Source: Haemonchus contortus
Lineage: Eukaryota > Nematoda > Chromadorea > Rhabditida > Trichostrongylidae
Reading direction: 5' to 3'
Length of the DNA stretch: 64,000 bases
Assembly (NCBI GenBank): GCA_000469685.2
Contig: LS997566.1
Span: forward strand, 6,492,491-6,556,490
A program made the position numbers and the translations under genes. Position 1 is the stretch's first letter. The number at the start of each line of letters is the position of its first letter. Under the pieces are notes generated by a model. It searched no databases. It had not been told where the DNA came from and saw only the letters and a program-made list of their open reading frames with translations. Shown here piece by piece: positions 1 to 12,270 of this stretch.

Positions 1-1721
1 TTCAGTGGTAAAACAATGTGATTATCAGTGGAATCATGAGATTTCTGTATTTTTTGCACCTACCATTTTTCATACATTTGAAAGAAATCAAATCTCGTAT
101 GCCTAACTTTGAGGAATTAAATGGCCTAGTTGATAACCAACGATAATTTGTGATTTTAAGTTTATGGAAGACATTGTACGCTTTTCGAAGTCTGTTAGCC
201 TGAAATCAGTCATCGATGTTAATGAGATGACAACGGCCTGTTCGACGGCGATAATAAATAGCCACGATGACGCAATACGTTCTCGGCATGAACATAGTGT
301 AATTCGAAGTTGTGCTCTTCCAGAAAGACTCCACGAGGAATTTCATAGGCTATAAACGTAATCCTTTATGAGCATTGAAAAAGTACAAGTCCGAGTAGTG
401 GCAAGAGGCATGGCTACAACTTGCACGACCATAAGATTGAACTTTTCCTCAGCCAGACCTTCTTTACTGCTTCCGGCTCCTTACGCTGGAGAGTGCTCGT
501 CAACTAGTTCATCACCTAGCGGCATCTGCACTACTGTATGCCACTCTTGTATATTTTTTCCTGTCTGTTCACCCAGTCGAGGGTGAAGCTGGGCCGCTGT
601 TACCCACACGGCTCAGGCTCCGTCTTCCAACTGGTGTCCCACTGTGACCAAGCTGGTCTCTCGTCTTTCCCAAGTAATACAGTCGACGGAAACTTATCCG
701 GAGAAGGTAATCCTTTCACTTAACTTTTATAGAGTAGTACTTCTGGATGGGGCAAAACGAGTCACTCGAAATTTTACCTTCAGATTGAATTGATGTTTTT
801 CATTTACTGCTACCCATGTTTATTTATTCTGACTGTAAACTCATGCCAACTTTTGATGTAAAAATTTTTAATCCGTTGTTGACTAACTCTGTAATATTTA
901 TTTTATTCCGCCTAGATCGTTGCATACACTGATTACGCCCAAAAATGAAGCTGCCAATTTTAGTAGAGGTCAAATGCATGGCGCACTTCAAGGAAGGAAG
1001 TGAATGTGAGGGCTAAAGCCTGGCCTTCCCTGTAGAGGAATTTGCTAGTCACATTGCGTCCCCCAGGAATCCTCAACTCTCCAGAAAGATGGAATTGATC
1101 AGAATTATTGAGATTTTTCCATCGGCTTCCACTGTTTCTAAAAATCAGGCATGGAACTGGAAACGGTGTGTAATACGTGTAGAACTGCTCTTTTCTTTGA
1201 ATCTAATCAATCAAATGGCAACTAAGTCGAGTATGACTGATAAATACTACTGGATATCGCTACTAGAAGAACTGTCATGGCTACGGTACCGATGCACGGC
1301 AGGAACCTTCGACCTCAACCCTGAACGAAGCGCTATATGTACTGTTTGCTTTCAAAAGACAAGTGGTCGGTCAGCCTTGTGTCCGTGGCTTGAAGTGGTC
1401 AGTTGGTTGAACGACAGCCGACGACGACACACCGGTTTCCTACCTTCGTCAAAGTCAACGGCATTGCTTGCTGTTTACCTAGGTGCGGTGGGTATCGGTT
1501 TCAGGTTGTCTACTTTAAAACAACTGACACCTTCAGATGGCATGCTCACACTTGACCTTAATGGTAGCACCTACAGCTGGCATGATAGGCGTTACTAGTT
1601 TTGACTGTCCGTCCACTTTGAATACTAACAAAACACAATCTATCGTCATTTATCTATTATATTTTATCTCTTCTCGCTGTCTGAGGGTTGTTTATTGCTT
1701 ATTTTTCTTACTCAGTTGATA
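1..1721. other. no confident gene
   Basis: A 169-codon plus-strand frame (1089-1598) is the longest here but shows no motif, splice context or biased composition. Another stretch at 452-643 is open after CTTTTCCTCAG and reads LLTLESARQLVHHLAASALL, but it stands alone. One dispersed GCGCCATG-type motif lies at 976-989. Confidence 0.4.
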
Positions 1722-2012
1722 GGAGGTGGTGTGGTGGCAAGTGGCGCCCTATCACACACGCATGGTCACAGGTTTGAATACCGGATCGATATCGGCTCGA
1801 GCCAACCAAGCCTTCCAACCCTCCGGGGTCGGTTAATTGGTACGAGATTCGTCTGGGAGGATGAAAGCACTGACTTGTACATCGGCTGGCCACCGCACGT
1901 CATTGTATAGGCCACATACACATTCATTACTCCACTACGATTTTGAATGAAGTCGAATGCGTGGGTGTATCTCTCAAACGGGCTTAATTAATGCCTCATG
2001 ACTTTATCTTTT
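1722..2012 (+). mobile_element. tRNA-derived SINE, near full length (copy 1)
   Basis: It starts GGAGGTGGTGTGGTGGC, has a pol III B-box-like GGTTTGAATACC at 1771-1782, and a body containing CTGGGAGGATGAAAGCACTG and ATAGGCCACATACAC. The tail is TTTATC-rich. It matches the copy at 16668-16936 along its whole length. SINEs are copied by LINE enzymes; the partner is not visible here. Confidence 0.8.
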
Positions 2013-2520
2013 TAGGTCATTTAATGAACCACTCTCAACTATGAAAGGCATGCCGACAAAGGCGGCCGAGAGAAATAGGGTAAAAGGGAATTCTGGCCAG
2101 AAAACAATCATGAACCGAACTTTTTGAAAAAGGTAATCGAAGGCATCCCACTAGTCACTATCCATTCCTTTTCGATATCAGTGACATAGCGGAAACTCTG
2201 AGTCAGCATATCCAGAAAGATTCGTAAGCAGATTGAAGAATTTTTTTCCGTGAAGTCTCAGAAAAACATCCATGAATTAAGAGTAATAATCTCTATATAA
2301 ACAGTAGAGTGACTTTTGATTTTGATTTTTCGGAATTTTTTCTCAAATGATCTAGTTTCTGGAGAGATTTCAGATCTTTGACGTGTAGGAAGATAAGTTT
2401 TTAAGTACAAAGTTGGAATTCAGCTGTCCTCAATCATAAAATGCGTCGCTGTCGCTCAAATGGTCCAGTGTTGGATCGGATCCCATTTCGGTGGACAAAA
2501 TAGTTTCCTCAGTAGCTTAC
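2013..2520. other. no feature seen
   Basis: AT-rich anonymous sequence without open frames of note. Confidence 0.4.
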
Positions 2521-2538
2521 CAAAATAACCTCGACAGG
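2521..2538 (-). CDS. possible 18-base microexon of a minus-strand gene
   Basis: On the minus strand GGTATTCAG precedes and GTAAGC follows an 18-base stretch. It keeps phase with the candidate exons at 2843-2902 and 3068-3169. Support is only splice sites and phase. Confidence 0.12.
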
Positions 2539-2842
2539 CTGAATACCTCTTCCTTCTTAAGGAACTCACTCTCTTATTAAGGGTTTTAACTAGTTTGTAG
2601 AAAAATTGAAAAACGTTGTTAGCACTGTGTTTGTTGACAAAAAATAGGGAAACTGGCCCGTTAGAGAATTTACCAACATCTTCTCAGACAAGTCTTACCG
2701 ATTAATGCAGAATCTCTCATAAAGTTACTTGAAAGGTTACTTTTACGCTGACTTTTCTGGGAAGGCGAGTTTTTTTGCGTGGAAGTGCAGCCCTTCTGTT
2801 TGTTGAGCTCCTAGTGAGATTGACGATTTTTTCCCAGGCTAC

Positions 2843-2902
2843 CTCTCCCACTTTGTTAATCTGTCCGGCTCGTTGGGAAGTATACGTTCGATTTTCTTCT
2901 TC
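2843..2902 (-). CDS. possible exon, minus strand, unknown protein
   Basis: The acceptor GAGTTTTCAG is strong. In phase 2 it reads EKKKIERILPNEPDRLTKWE up to a GTAGCC donor. In phase 0 it reads EEENRTYTSQRAGQINKVGE and runs on to 2717. Both frames look protein-like, which is itself a warning. The family is not recognised. Confidence 0.22.
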
Positions 2903-3067
2903 CTGAAAACTCTCCATGCTAGAAATCCGCCCATTGGTCACAACTCTCATTCCTCTTGGAATGACCGGCTTGGTTGTTGCCATTACAGTCATCCTTCTTA
3001 CGTTCCTTTCTTTTTTTCCATTTTTTCCCTGTGCTACTAGTAAATGTCACAGAAAACGCCTACTTAC

Positions 3068-3169
3068 TCGACTAATCTTTGGTTGTTGGTGTCACCAGAT
3101 ATCCGCATTCCCTCACCGATTTTCCCCAATAAAATCCACTTGTCTATTCTTTGATCGAGCTGTTTGTGA
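3068..3169 (-). CDS. possible exon, minus strand, unknown protein
   Basis: This is 102 bases, phase 2/2, from GGGCTAG to a perfect GTAAGT donor. It reads SHKQLDQRIDKWILLGKIGE then GMRISGDTNNQRLV. LLGKIGEG recalls a kinase glycine loop, but the next residues do not fit a kinase, so no function is given. Confidence 0.2.
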
Positions 3170-4127
3170 CTAGCCCATCACCACGTTCTCACGTTTATCG
3201 CCCAGCAGAAGACATTTTGTCAGGATACGAATGTTTTGTCGATTTTTTTCGCCAGCCCACAACTGGTCGTTGTGATTCTAAGAAAGTCTCTGAGTCATTT
3301 CGATATCTCTCAGCAATCTCTTGCAAAGGACATTCCTACAGCGACGTCTGCAAGCAAAAATATTAGCAAATGTCAGCATCCATTGGCCAAAGCAATGGTT
3401 CGGGCTGCGTTCGGACATCGTCCAGCTACCCGGCCACCCACCCACCCACGGCTGGCGGCGTGGGGGCTGAACGCATTCGAGTCAACGTAACACGATTATC
3501 TGCAGCCCTTCAATTACCGTACCCTAGCCGTCTTTGCTAGATCGGCATGGGATTATTACAGTGTCAACGCTTGGCTCTCATTTTCTTAAGTGGTCATCTT
3601 TCCGCCATCCTCTCTGGACAGATGTACTTTCGTATTACTTGAATTACTCGTCTCGAGAGAGGCGTAGGGCTCTTTCTCGCTGTCAATGGGCTCCATATCC
3701 CTTCCGATTGCAAGGTGACTTCACCCAAACCGAAAAATCATTTTGTATTCCTCTGCTTCTGAAGTTTTTCTTCCATTTTTGTCTCCGTTAGGTTTTCCAG
3801 GCTCAGAGTTCCATTTTTGAACACCGAGGGCATTTGTCTCAGATCTTATGCTACTCCTCTGGGTAATTTTTGAGTTATGTTCCTCATTCTCCTTTATGAA
3901 ATGTGAACTAACCGCGTTACTACCTATTATTACGTGGGGATAGGAGGAACGAGCATTCTGCGCTTTTGGGGAGGGGTAGTGTCAGTATTGCTTGTCTGTA
4001 AGTAGGCTAGGTTAGCCTTAAGTTACAAAAACTGGAAAATTACTTGTTGTGTTTTGACTGGAGCTCCACTTTGGCCTTGTCGGGAGGTCTACTTTCGACG
4101 AGATCGTGATTGCATTTGCCCCCGTAT

Positions 4128-4163
4128 AATCCATCGCTCATGCATAGGCCTATGCGATGGATT
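4128..4163. repeat. perfect hairpin
   Basis: AATCCATCGC (4128-4137) pairs with GCGATGGATT (4154-4163). The loop itself contains the palindrome ATAGGCCTAT. Role unknown; it could be a cruciform or the core of a small inverted-repeat element. Confidence 0.7.
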
Positions 4164-5726
4164 AGGGGGTTATAAGCGGGTGTTTATATTTCCCGCTAGT
4201 ACCAACTAACTATATCGAAAAAGGTCTGTTGGACTTCCCGAGATTGGATCAGAGTCTGATTAAGGGGCTCGAGTTGTCATCTGTTTTGTAGGCTCCATAA
4301 CTCGTTGGCCATGGTTTTCAATGGTATATGGTGGTCTTGCACTGTGTTGTTCCTTCAGAACAGCCTGGAATCTTTAACAATAACTCGTAATACTATAAAA
4401 TATTTACCTATGTCGGCCATTTTTCGATTAACTCCAAATGTTGAATAGAAAAAAATCCAAGTTAGACTTTTAAGAAGTTCAATTTCCTCCCTTTTTCACA
4501 TTCCCCAAAAAAGTTCCTCCCTTTCTCCTTCTAGACTGGCTTTTTTGATTTTTCTTAATATTCTTCACAAAAGAAAGTTCCTGTAAATTTCTTCAAAAAA
4601 CTTTCTTTTGCGGCTTTCTTCTTCATTTGGTCAAATAGCGGTAGGTGGTTCCGAATTTCATCTAGGTGTTAGTTGTTAGGCCTCTACCAGTCGGCAGAAC
4701 CTCTCAAATATCATTTTAGGCCCACTTTTCCATTCTCCTGTATCGTGCTCGATTTCGAACTCTACCATTCTTTTTATTTTTGGCTATTTTGAACAGTTAG
4801 CCTCTCGGTATAGGCAAATTCGTGTGGATGGGCGCTTTATGGAAACAATTTAATTAACGACAGCAATTTGATCCTTCAACTTTTTTAGTTGCAGTAGTCT
4901 GATGGCTCTCTAAATGTCTAGGTTACCCCAACAGTCGATTCATCCATAGGATAAAAAGAACCGTGACGAAGTTCCCATTTATGAGAATCGTGCAATACCT
5001 CCATGTTGCGTACTAATCCCTTCATGGTGCAGAATTAACCGAACCAGTTCGGTAGATTAGTTTCGACTTAATGAGCACTGTTGATTTGGATTATACGTAG
5101 CTCGTAGGACAATCGAATCTGCAGCATAGTGGGAAGGGATAGGAAAGGGGAGTACGGATTGTGCAAATTACTTCCTGGAGAGTGGAAGATACTTGCTAAT
5201 CAAGAGTAATCTCCAACTTGTTCGCTTTGGCCTAGCCAGCCTTCGATGCCCACCTTTATTCGATCGACGTTTGAGCTTGTACCAAGTTTATAAACAGAGT
5301 CGCTTAATATTCCGGGCGGTACTCTTCAGTGTACCAGTTACTGTGTTACAGTTCTCCCGCATACTTTCAACTCTTTCGCCATCCTCTACAAAATTCAAGC
5401 CCATGGCGCCCAGAGACAACATTCCGTCCACTTCAGTCGGAACTAGTATGCAAGCGATACTTTTTTAACCACAAACTAGTTCCATGCCGCACTCGTTTTA
5501 CTACCATGACATAGTAATTTATTCGGTATGAGGTCTTTTTTGATTACGTATAAATCATTGAGTATCGTCTTTTGATAAGTAAAGCCAACCTACGGTTCAT
5601 ATCACTGGCTCGCTTTGTTTTCCCCCTCTCTTCCAAGAGAACCGGTGAATCGGGTGAAATGTATTGGCTTAATGATTAATCTATCGCAGTTACAGGGTCA
5701 AGCGCCCGCCACTGAAGCTGCGATAA

Positions 5727-5749
5727 GGGGAGGGGGTTGGGGCTGGGGG
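5727..5749 (+). repeat. G-quadruplex motif
   Basis: Four runs of four or five G (5727-5730, 5732-5736, 5739-5742, 5745-5749) are separated by loops of one or two bases. Such short-loop motifs form very stable quadruplexes in general. No gene is adjacent. Confidence 0.75.
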
Positions 5750-6749
5750 CGTAAGTCGCGTTTTTAGGCATGAGGTAGAGGAATTGCTCCGGATCATCAT
5801 TCAGTTGGTCCCAAAAATATTCACATTTCTGAGGATGTTATAGTATCAATCGATACAAACAATTATTTGTGAATGTTTTCCTATATGTGGTAGGAATTGG
5901 GAGGTACTTCTCACCAACTTGACCGAAATGAGCGCTGAGCTTGGGGAAAAATGTTATGCTGTTCCCTACTGACAGTTTTTTTTGAGGGTGCCACCGTATT
6001 TTACCATTTTTTCAGAAGGATTTTTTCAAAGTTACTTTCATAATTACAATTTCATAATTACTCTTCTTACTTGAACAAAAAATTCCATGAAGTTTTCACG
6101 ACCAACATGGTCATTGAAGAGGCTTGGTAAGGATCGATTCCGTTCGAGAAAGCGCCATGCATATAACTTCGACTGGGGCTTGCAGTATGTAAGTTTGTAA
6201 AAATCGTTTTTGGAAGAGGACGTAGGATAATCAATGACCGGCTGGGTTAATGAAGCTAGTCGAACTTAATTTTTTCATCCCGTGAAAGGGTTTATCCTAC
6301 TTTGACGATTTTGGGAGGGTTAAAAGTTTAGTTCATTGGAATATAATCGCATAACCCAGCCAAGCTCGATTTACTTGAGGGATCCCCTAGATTTCATTAA
6401 ATTTGACTTTTTTCAGAGAGAATTTCAGTGATATTCCTGGAAGCGATCTCGCGATATGAATTTTGAAATACAGTAAGGAGGGCCTATCGTGAACAGGGCC
6501 ATTTCTTTGGGTAGCGCCTGTCAGACTGCGACAAGATCATTTTTCCAAGTCATCCATAAAACGTGGAGGGCGTCCAGAGGCATAGTGACCAGCTGTCAAC
6601 TGAAAGCCGTTGTTCTGATAGTTTGGTGGCCGATTGAAGTTGCTAGCATTACGTTACGGATGCGACCTCACTATTGCCTTTTTTCGAACATGAGCGTGAA
6701 AACTCGATTACTCCCGAGAATTATTTCCAGTCCGAATCTCCCGATCAAG

Positions 6750-7010
6750 CTAACCGTAACTAATCGGTGATTTTTCGTGATCAGGTCTAAATAGCTCCTC
6801 CCGATCCCTGTGCCCATCGGCTTTCGTGACTAGCCGTCACTGACGCAATCTAAATTTTCTTTTTTTTTTTGAGATAACTACGGGGAAAGTTATTTACTTT
6901 TTCTCACCTTTGACATGCAGTTTACCGTGACTAATCGTTCGTTCTCGTGATTTTCCACGGCCAAGTCCAAAGCAGGTCTATCCGATCCCGTGTGCGACCG
7001 AATTTGCTCT
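6750..7010 (+). repeat. diverged direct repeat, about 178 bp period
   Basis: ACCGTAACTAATCGGTGATT near 6752 recurs as ACCGTGACTAATCGTTCGTT near 6931. Shared downstream pieces include CGTGAT and CCGATCCC. Identity is moderate and the boundaries are not clear. Confidence 0.45.
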
Positions 7011-10000
7011 CGTTACGCCCTCGGCTGATCCGAGTTTAGCGCGTTTTGAGGTAGCAGCGTGCAAATTCGATTATCTAAAAAAAGAACCTACATTTCTAAA
7101 TCTTCCGGATCTGAATCAGGTATCCGGGAATCGTTCAATCCGACGAGATGGGAGGGCGAGTTCAAACTTGCTCCACCCGACCCTTTCACTACGAACTTGA
7201 AATTTCTCTATCTCGATCAAATATGTAAGTATTTGTTATCGAGTTCTATGTAACACATTCCCAGTCACGCTGATGTTGACTGTCTCCCTAGTTGGTATGG
7301 AAAAGTTTTGACTTCTGTTTGGGATGGAGTTGTTGATTCATTCTTAATTCAATGGGTTCGGTAGATGGAGCCTTTTTTTTATCCATTCGCAACAGCAGAC
7401 TAAGGGAGCCCTCACAAGTGTTTCTTCATTGCTTAGACATTACACTGATAACATTTGAAAAATGCTTATACGAGAATCCTATGGTGTAGTCTCCGCCCAC
7501 ATGGTCATTTTGTGGACTGTACTGCTTTTGCAGACTTTCTTGGTTTCAGATAGCTCTTTCTTTGAGTTCTCCAGTGTCGTCACATCTGCCAGACGGCTTC
7601 AGCTTGAAATTTCAGAAAACTTTAGGAAGTCATTGTCAGCCAAGCATACCTCCAAATCTCCAACTCTATATAGTTTATTTATTCCTTCATTTTTTCCCCC
7701 TGAATATTGACAGGAAGGTGTATTCATGGCGCATTCCTAAAGTAAATCTTGATAGGGTCAGAAGAACGATAAAAATTGCGTCCAGCTGTTTCGAGCAATA
7801 ACTGTAAGAGATCTCACTGGACTTTTCAAAAGGCTGTTCATGTGCCCTCCCCTCAGTTTCAGTATAATTTGGGCCCAGAAATCTTTGTAGGAATCCATTT
7901 TCCTTGCTTCTGTCCCGTGATGCTCTCAATAGATTCTGTTGTTCGATATGCTCCCGTAGAGCATACTCAATGGAGGGAACAAAGGATCCCCTCGGATTAA
8001 CAACACATACTTAATGAATCGGGCTGTGACCGCCGTAGGACCTTGCTTAACGCTATGCTGACCACCCTATCCTTTGCTTCCTTTCTGACAACCTCTAGTT
8101 GTTGGTCAAAGGAGAGCTCGACGACAGTTTTTTCTTTTTTTGGTACTTACGTTCATAGGCTACGTTTAAGCTCAAAAGTAGAAATAACCCAGATTTAGAC
8201 TCCATGAAAGCGCTTAGTTTGCACTGCGCTTACTTTTTGCTCCCGCACAATGCCCCCCACAACCGCATGAATAGGGTAGCATAACCCAGTTTGTTGAAGC
8301 GGAGCCTTCTATCGCCCAAGGTCGTGTCAGGTGCGACCTCGTGTTTACCCTTGTAGGGAGGGCATCGGTTTTCCTTCGGGTACCGATTATGTATGCAACC
8401 GGTAATGAATCCGAAGGGTAGAGTTACGTGACGGCTAGGGTGTAGATGGCATTACCAGATTTGTCACAGTCTACCTCATCCAGCATGAGATTGCTTTACT
8501 GGCTTACACGAGTTCTAAGTGAGTGCTTCTGCCTTTCATTTACTATTATTTATCTCACATGAACAATAATTTTTATTTCTTTTCGATTGATCTATTTGTT
8601 TATTTGTTCGAATAATTACGATGTTTTTTCTTTAATTTCGATTTACTTATTATTTACGGCTTGCGATTCGATACCATCTTTTCCTTTGTGTCACAATAGA
8701 TTTAAAAAAGGAAGGCACTTCAGGCCTGAGAATGATCCTTTGAATGGAGGGAGGGACAGGCTGCTACTCCATCAATGCTTGATTGTTTTCTGGGAGCTTT
8801 GGATAACTCATTATTTATCCTTCTACTTGTTGTTGTGTACCTGTTTGTTTACTTTATTCAACCAGTCAAAGTATTGCTTACCTCATTGAAAAATACCTCC
8901 AAAGCGGATTTGGTTTGGTGTCAGGGTTTCCATATTTCCGCCGCTCACCTTTCATATTTTTCAGTATGGAGGGGAAAAATTTTGAAAAAAATCATTACGG
9001 TAATAATGCTGAATGCAAATCAATTTATAAGAAAATTACCGCTAACATTGACATTTTGAGGGAGGCGAAGAAATCATTTTTTTTGAGCTGTTTGATTGAA
9101 TGAATTGCTTTATCTGTGACATTTTTCTGATAAAGTCGTCCCGATTGTCAGAAGACCGTAAAAGTTTTTCCATTTATAGACAGTGGTGTCGTTCAGCTAA
9201 TGCAATCGACCGACCTTCCTAGAGACCTCTCTAGCCAATTTTAGACGTCATTCTTTATCCTGAAGATACTTCCCAGCCTCATAACACCTATTTATGGCGT
9301 GGCAGACAGTCTGAGATCTCCATCCGTCCTGTGGGCTCGCTTTTCTGGAATTTATGGAGGTCCAACTAATGAGAGAGACAACGTGCCCGTCAAATTCTGT
9401 GGTGGACCAGCCTTCCATCATAGGTCATGTCAACAAATAAGCTTATGGGCATGTACCTATTCTACCCTCGAAAGTTGATGCCTCGATTTCCGATTCCCGT
9501 TTGGTTGTAGTGACTTAGGTACAGCAAGCTAGGCCCATCATGTCAAGTACCTCTCCAGGGCTCATGGAGATTCCGTTTTCCCTGCACAGTTGCTCACTTC
9601 AATTAGTCCTGAAAAGCGAACCTGCAATTATCGCCTCTTGGTTCTTAGAGGTGGCGATCTGGTAGTATAAGAGGTTGCACCTCATGGTGCCACTGGAGGT
9701 ACCTCATCCTGGTCAACCAAACTCTCGAAAGACGAGCAAGTGGGTGCTTTGCTTCAGTGAAGTCTAGCACACATTCATATGATAGTACGACTTACGGGAA
9801 GGTCTAACTGGTACAGACATCCAGGCGACTAGCTAAGGGCTCTAAATTTCAATTTTTATTTATTCGTGTTTACTTATTACGCACTGAATTATTATCCTAT
9901 CATCTACTTCTCACTTCTTTATTTGTTTTGTTGTTGATTTATTTGTCAGTGGCCATGTCTAATTCCTTTGAACCCTTTTTCCAAGTGGCAGCCCTAGTAC

Positions 10001-10139
10001 ACCTAGTCTGAATGGGCTACGACAAACGATCAGAGCTGTTTTCATGCATGTTTTTTGACGATTCCACCACTGCAGTCGTGATGCTGTAATATGTGAGTGT
10101 GTGTGGAATGTGGCTGGCAGCTTTCGGATCACCAACTGA

Positions 10140-10455
10140 ATGGGGCTTTCATCTATCTTCGCTCTCTGTTCTCAGTGTGAGAAAAGGCGACTAGGACGAG
10201 TGAGTGTTTTTTCCGTCTGCGTTCGCGACCAACAGAACACGACGTTCGCTTGTCGGTGTTGTCAGTTTTTCGGCCTTGTGTACTCCACGGCGCCTCGTCG
10301 TTCGGCCATCAAAAAGCGATTCCGCTACATTGCTCCTACACCTGTGTTCAATCATAAGAGTTCTGCTCACGCCTCAGCTTCACAGGACCGTTTCCAACTC
10401 CTTGGCCCACTATTCCGACCAGTCTGTGCTCGATGAAACCTCGTGGAACACTCCG
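10140..10455 (+). other. GC-richer open stretch before a possible upstream exon
   Basis: Several frames are open here. It could be a 5' UTR or promoter region of the RhoGEF gene, but nothing proves it. Confidence 0.2.
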
Positions 10456-10481
10456 ATGTGCAGCAAGGGCCAGGCGAGGAG
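10456..10481 (+). CDS. possible upstream exon of the RhoGEF gene
   Basis: An ATG at 10456 opens a frame (MCSKGQARR) ending in phase 2 at a GTAACT donor. The ten bases before the exon 1 ATG are open in the same phase, so the two can be joined to give a longer N terminus. The frame also extends upstream of this ATG. Evidence is phase and sites only. Confidence 0.25.
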
Positions 10482-12117
10482 GTAACTTTTCGCTTACGGC
10501 TTCTACTAACTCCCTTTTTGAATTCCTTCCCTTTCCTCTTGCATGTGCAATGATCAAGTTCCTCAGGCTGATAAGGAGAACAAGGAGAAGAAATAGGCTA
10601 CCGGGAAGAAGACGTCTCCTCACAGGCATTCTGCGGGTACATTCCCTTAAAGTGCAAGTTGGCTACGGTAGCGGTAATTATGCCCAGCATTTGTCAATCA
10701 ACCCACTTTTTATAAGTGGGGACCATAAATGTCGAGGGCTAAAACATGTTCAAGGTAATCCCCTGAGAAAAATCGTTGGCTCTTCGTGAGCAAATACGTG
10801 ACATTGTAATAAGTAAAATTGGCCTAGAAAGTGATTAATAAGGGCTGGAATTTTGTCATCCCCGCCCTCTACCTTATCAGTGATGGGCGGGGTTGACGGA
10901 GTTTGATCTCTTATTGTTGCATTTCCAAATGGTTTTCTGGCATCGTCACACCTCACACCATATGTCGGACTCATACGGTCGAACATCTCTCCCAGTACAT
11001 AATCTGTAGACCAATATGGTCATGAACTGTTATCTGAACAATGCAGTCCATCTGCTGTACTAAAATTAGCCATGAATCAGCTGATACTGTTCAATTAGGT
11101 ACGCCTCTTTGCGAGTAGTGGGTGGGCATATGACTGAGGTAGGAGTCGAGGCTTCGGTATCCCTACCTGCATAGCACCCACATAAGTTTTCTTTCTGAAC
11201 AGTCGGGAGCGGTTAGTTGAGGAAGAATCGTGGTCACAGGGTCACTTGGATAAGAGATCTCAAGAAATGTGTATGTCAAGCATGGACCCTGAATTTCAAA
11301 ACAAAAAGAGAAAAACTGGTACATAGGGTAGAGCCCTGTGATAAGCGTGTCCACTGTCATCTAGTGGGCTTTATTGTGATTCTGAATTCATGGATTTTGG
11401 AAGTTGTTGAAAGCCATGGCCGTTGGAATGCGGCTGATTTCCCAACCTCATAAATAGTTAACTAGCAATTGAAGTTGATCAGTAAACCACCCTGAGCGCT
11501 TGCATGCCCCATAGTAAAGGCTACGAAAATGTTTCGTGCAATATTTCTACAAACTTGGGTATGATCGAAGGCAATTCTATAATTTTTAATTCTTTTTTTT
11601 TCGACTCGAACTAGCGAGTTGGTCGCAGCTCCATCATTTTCAAGAATTCTTTCTCAGCTGCCTTTCACAAGGACTTTAGAACATTATTTACATCTTCAAT
11701 TCCTTTGTCTCTTACCTTTCTCAGAGCTATTATAGTAATATATAAAAGAGATAGTTGTACTTGTTGATGAGTAATGTTATGCTGAAGTCCTCTGCTGTTC
11801 AGTTTACATAGCTCCAACACCTCTGAAAATATCTCAATATTTGCGAATATCAATATTGACAAGGTCAGGTTCGCATCGAAAAAGCCCACCCTGAAAGCTA
11901 TTGAAAGGTCGCGGTCCTGTTGAGAACTCGAAAAAGGCGCTCCTAGTCGTCTTCTTGAATTTCCTCTATAGAGTGCGAAAATGTCCTATTTTGGAGGAGG
12001 AACTATTTACATTGATGGCTCAAATTCAATCGGAAGAAACAATTTATTGGTAGTGAGAATTACCTTCACTTACCTACTGTTACACACTATTACTCTGATC
12101 TATTAGCGAATTTTCAG
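10482..12117. other. no gene seen; upstream region of the RhoGEF gene
   Basis: This is about 1.6 kb ending in the TTTTCAG acceptor at 12117. It would be intron if the exon at 10456 is real, otherwise promoter and outron. No core promoter element stands out. Confidence 0.35.
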
Positions 12118-12127
12118 ACAAAAAATA
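12118..12127 (+). promoter_or_regulatory. possible SL trans-splice or intron acceptor and 5' leader
   Basis: AATTTTCAG ends at 12117 and only ten bases separate it from the ATG at 12128. In nematodes this layout is typical of an SL trans-splice site. It could equally be an ordinary acceptor, because the ten bases are open in the ATG frame (phase 2) and a compatible donor exists at 10482. Confidence 0.45.
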
Positions 12128-12270
12128 ATGAGTTTTCCCGATGCCTCAATGGACTTCTTTGCAGGTTATCGAGTCCGACCAGACGACCCGTACTGTGAGG
12201 AAGTAAAGCGTAATGTGCCTGATTATGAAAACCTTAGTGAGATGACTGATTATTCGGACACTATATCAAG
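12128..12270 (+). CDS. RhoGEF exon 1 (start codon)
   Basis: This exon encodes residues 1-48, beginning MSFPDASMDFFAGYRVRPDD, an acidic and polar segment with several Tyr and Asp. The donor is AAG|GTTGGT at 12271, and the exon ends in phase 2, as do the next three. The ATG was chosen because it follows a strong TTTTCAG acceptor and the frame runs on cleanly into exon 2. No domain is recognised. Confidence 0.75.

Larger units (their letters stand above)
3170..10139. other. no confident gene (7 kb)
   Basis: The stretch holds a perfect hairpin (4128-4163), a G-quadruplex motif (5727-5749), a diverged direct repeat (6750-6830 and 6930-7010) and one dispersed motif (7724-7737). Low-complexity TTTATT sequence lies around 8587-8650 and 9850-9950. 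No gene is supported. Confidence 0.45.

Noticed and set aside
452..643. 63-codon open stretch after CTTTTCCTCAG with a hydrophobic helix
   Set aside because: No partner exon was found and the end is low-complexity Arg/Leu; too weak to call.
1089..1598. 169-codon plus-strand open frame, the longest in the window
   Set aside because: No motif, no plausible splice context and no sign of a protein family; it can arise by chance in 64 kb read in six frames.
9395..9415. CTGTGGTGGACCA shared with about 58797
   Set aside because: Only about 13 bases match and the flanks do not align.
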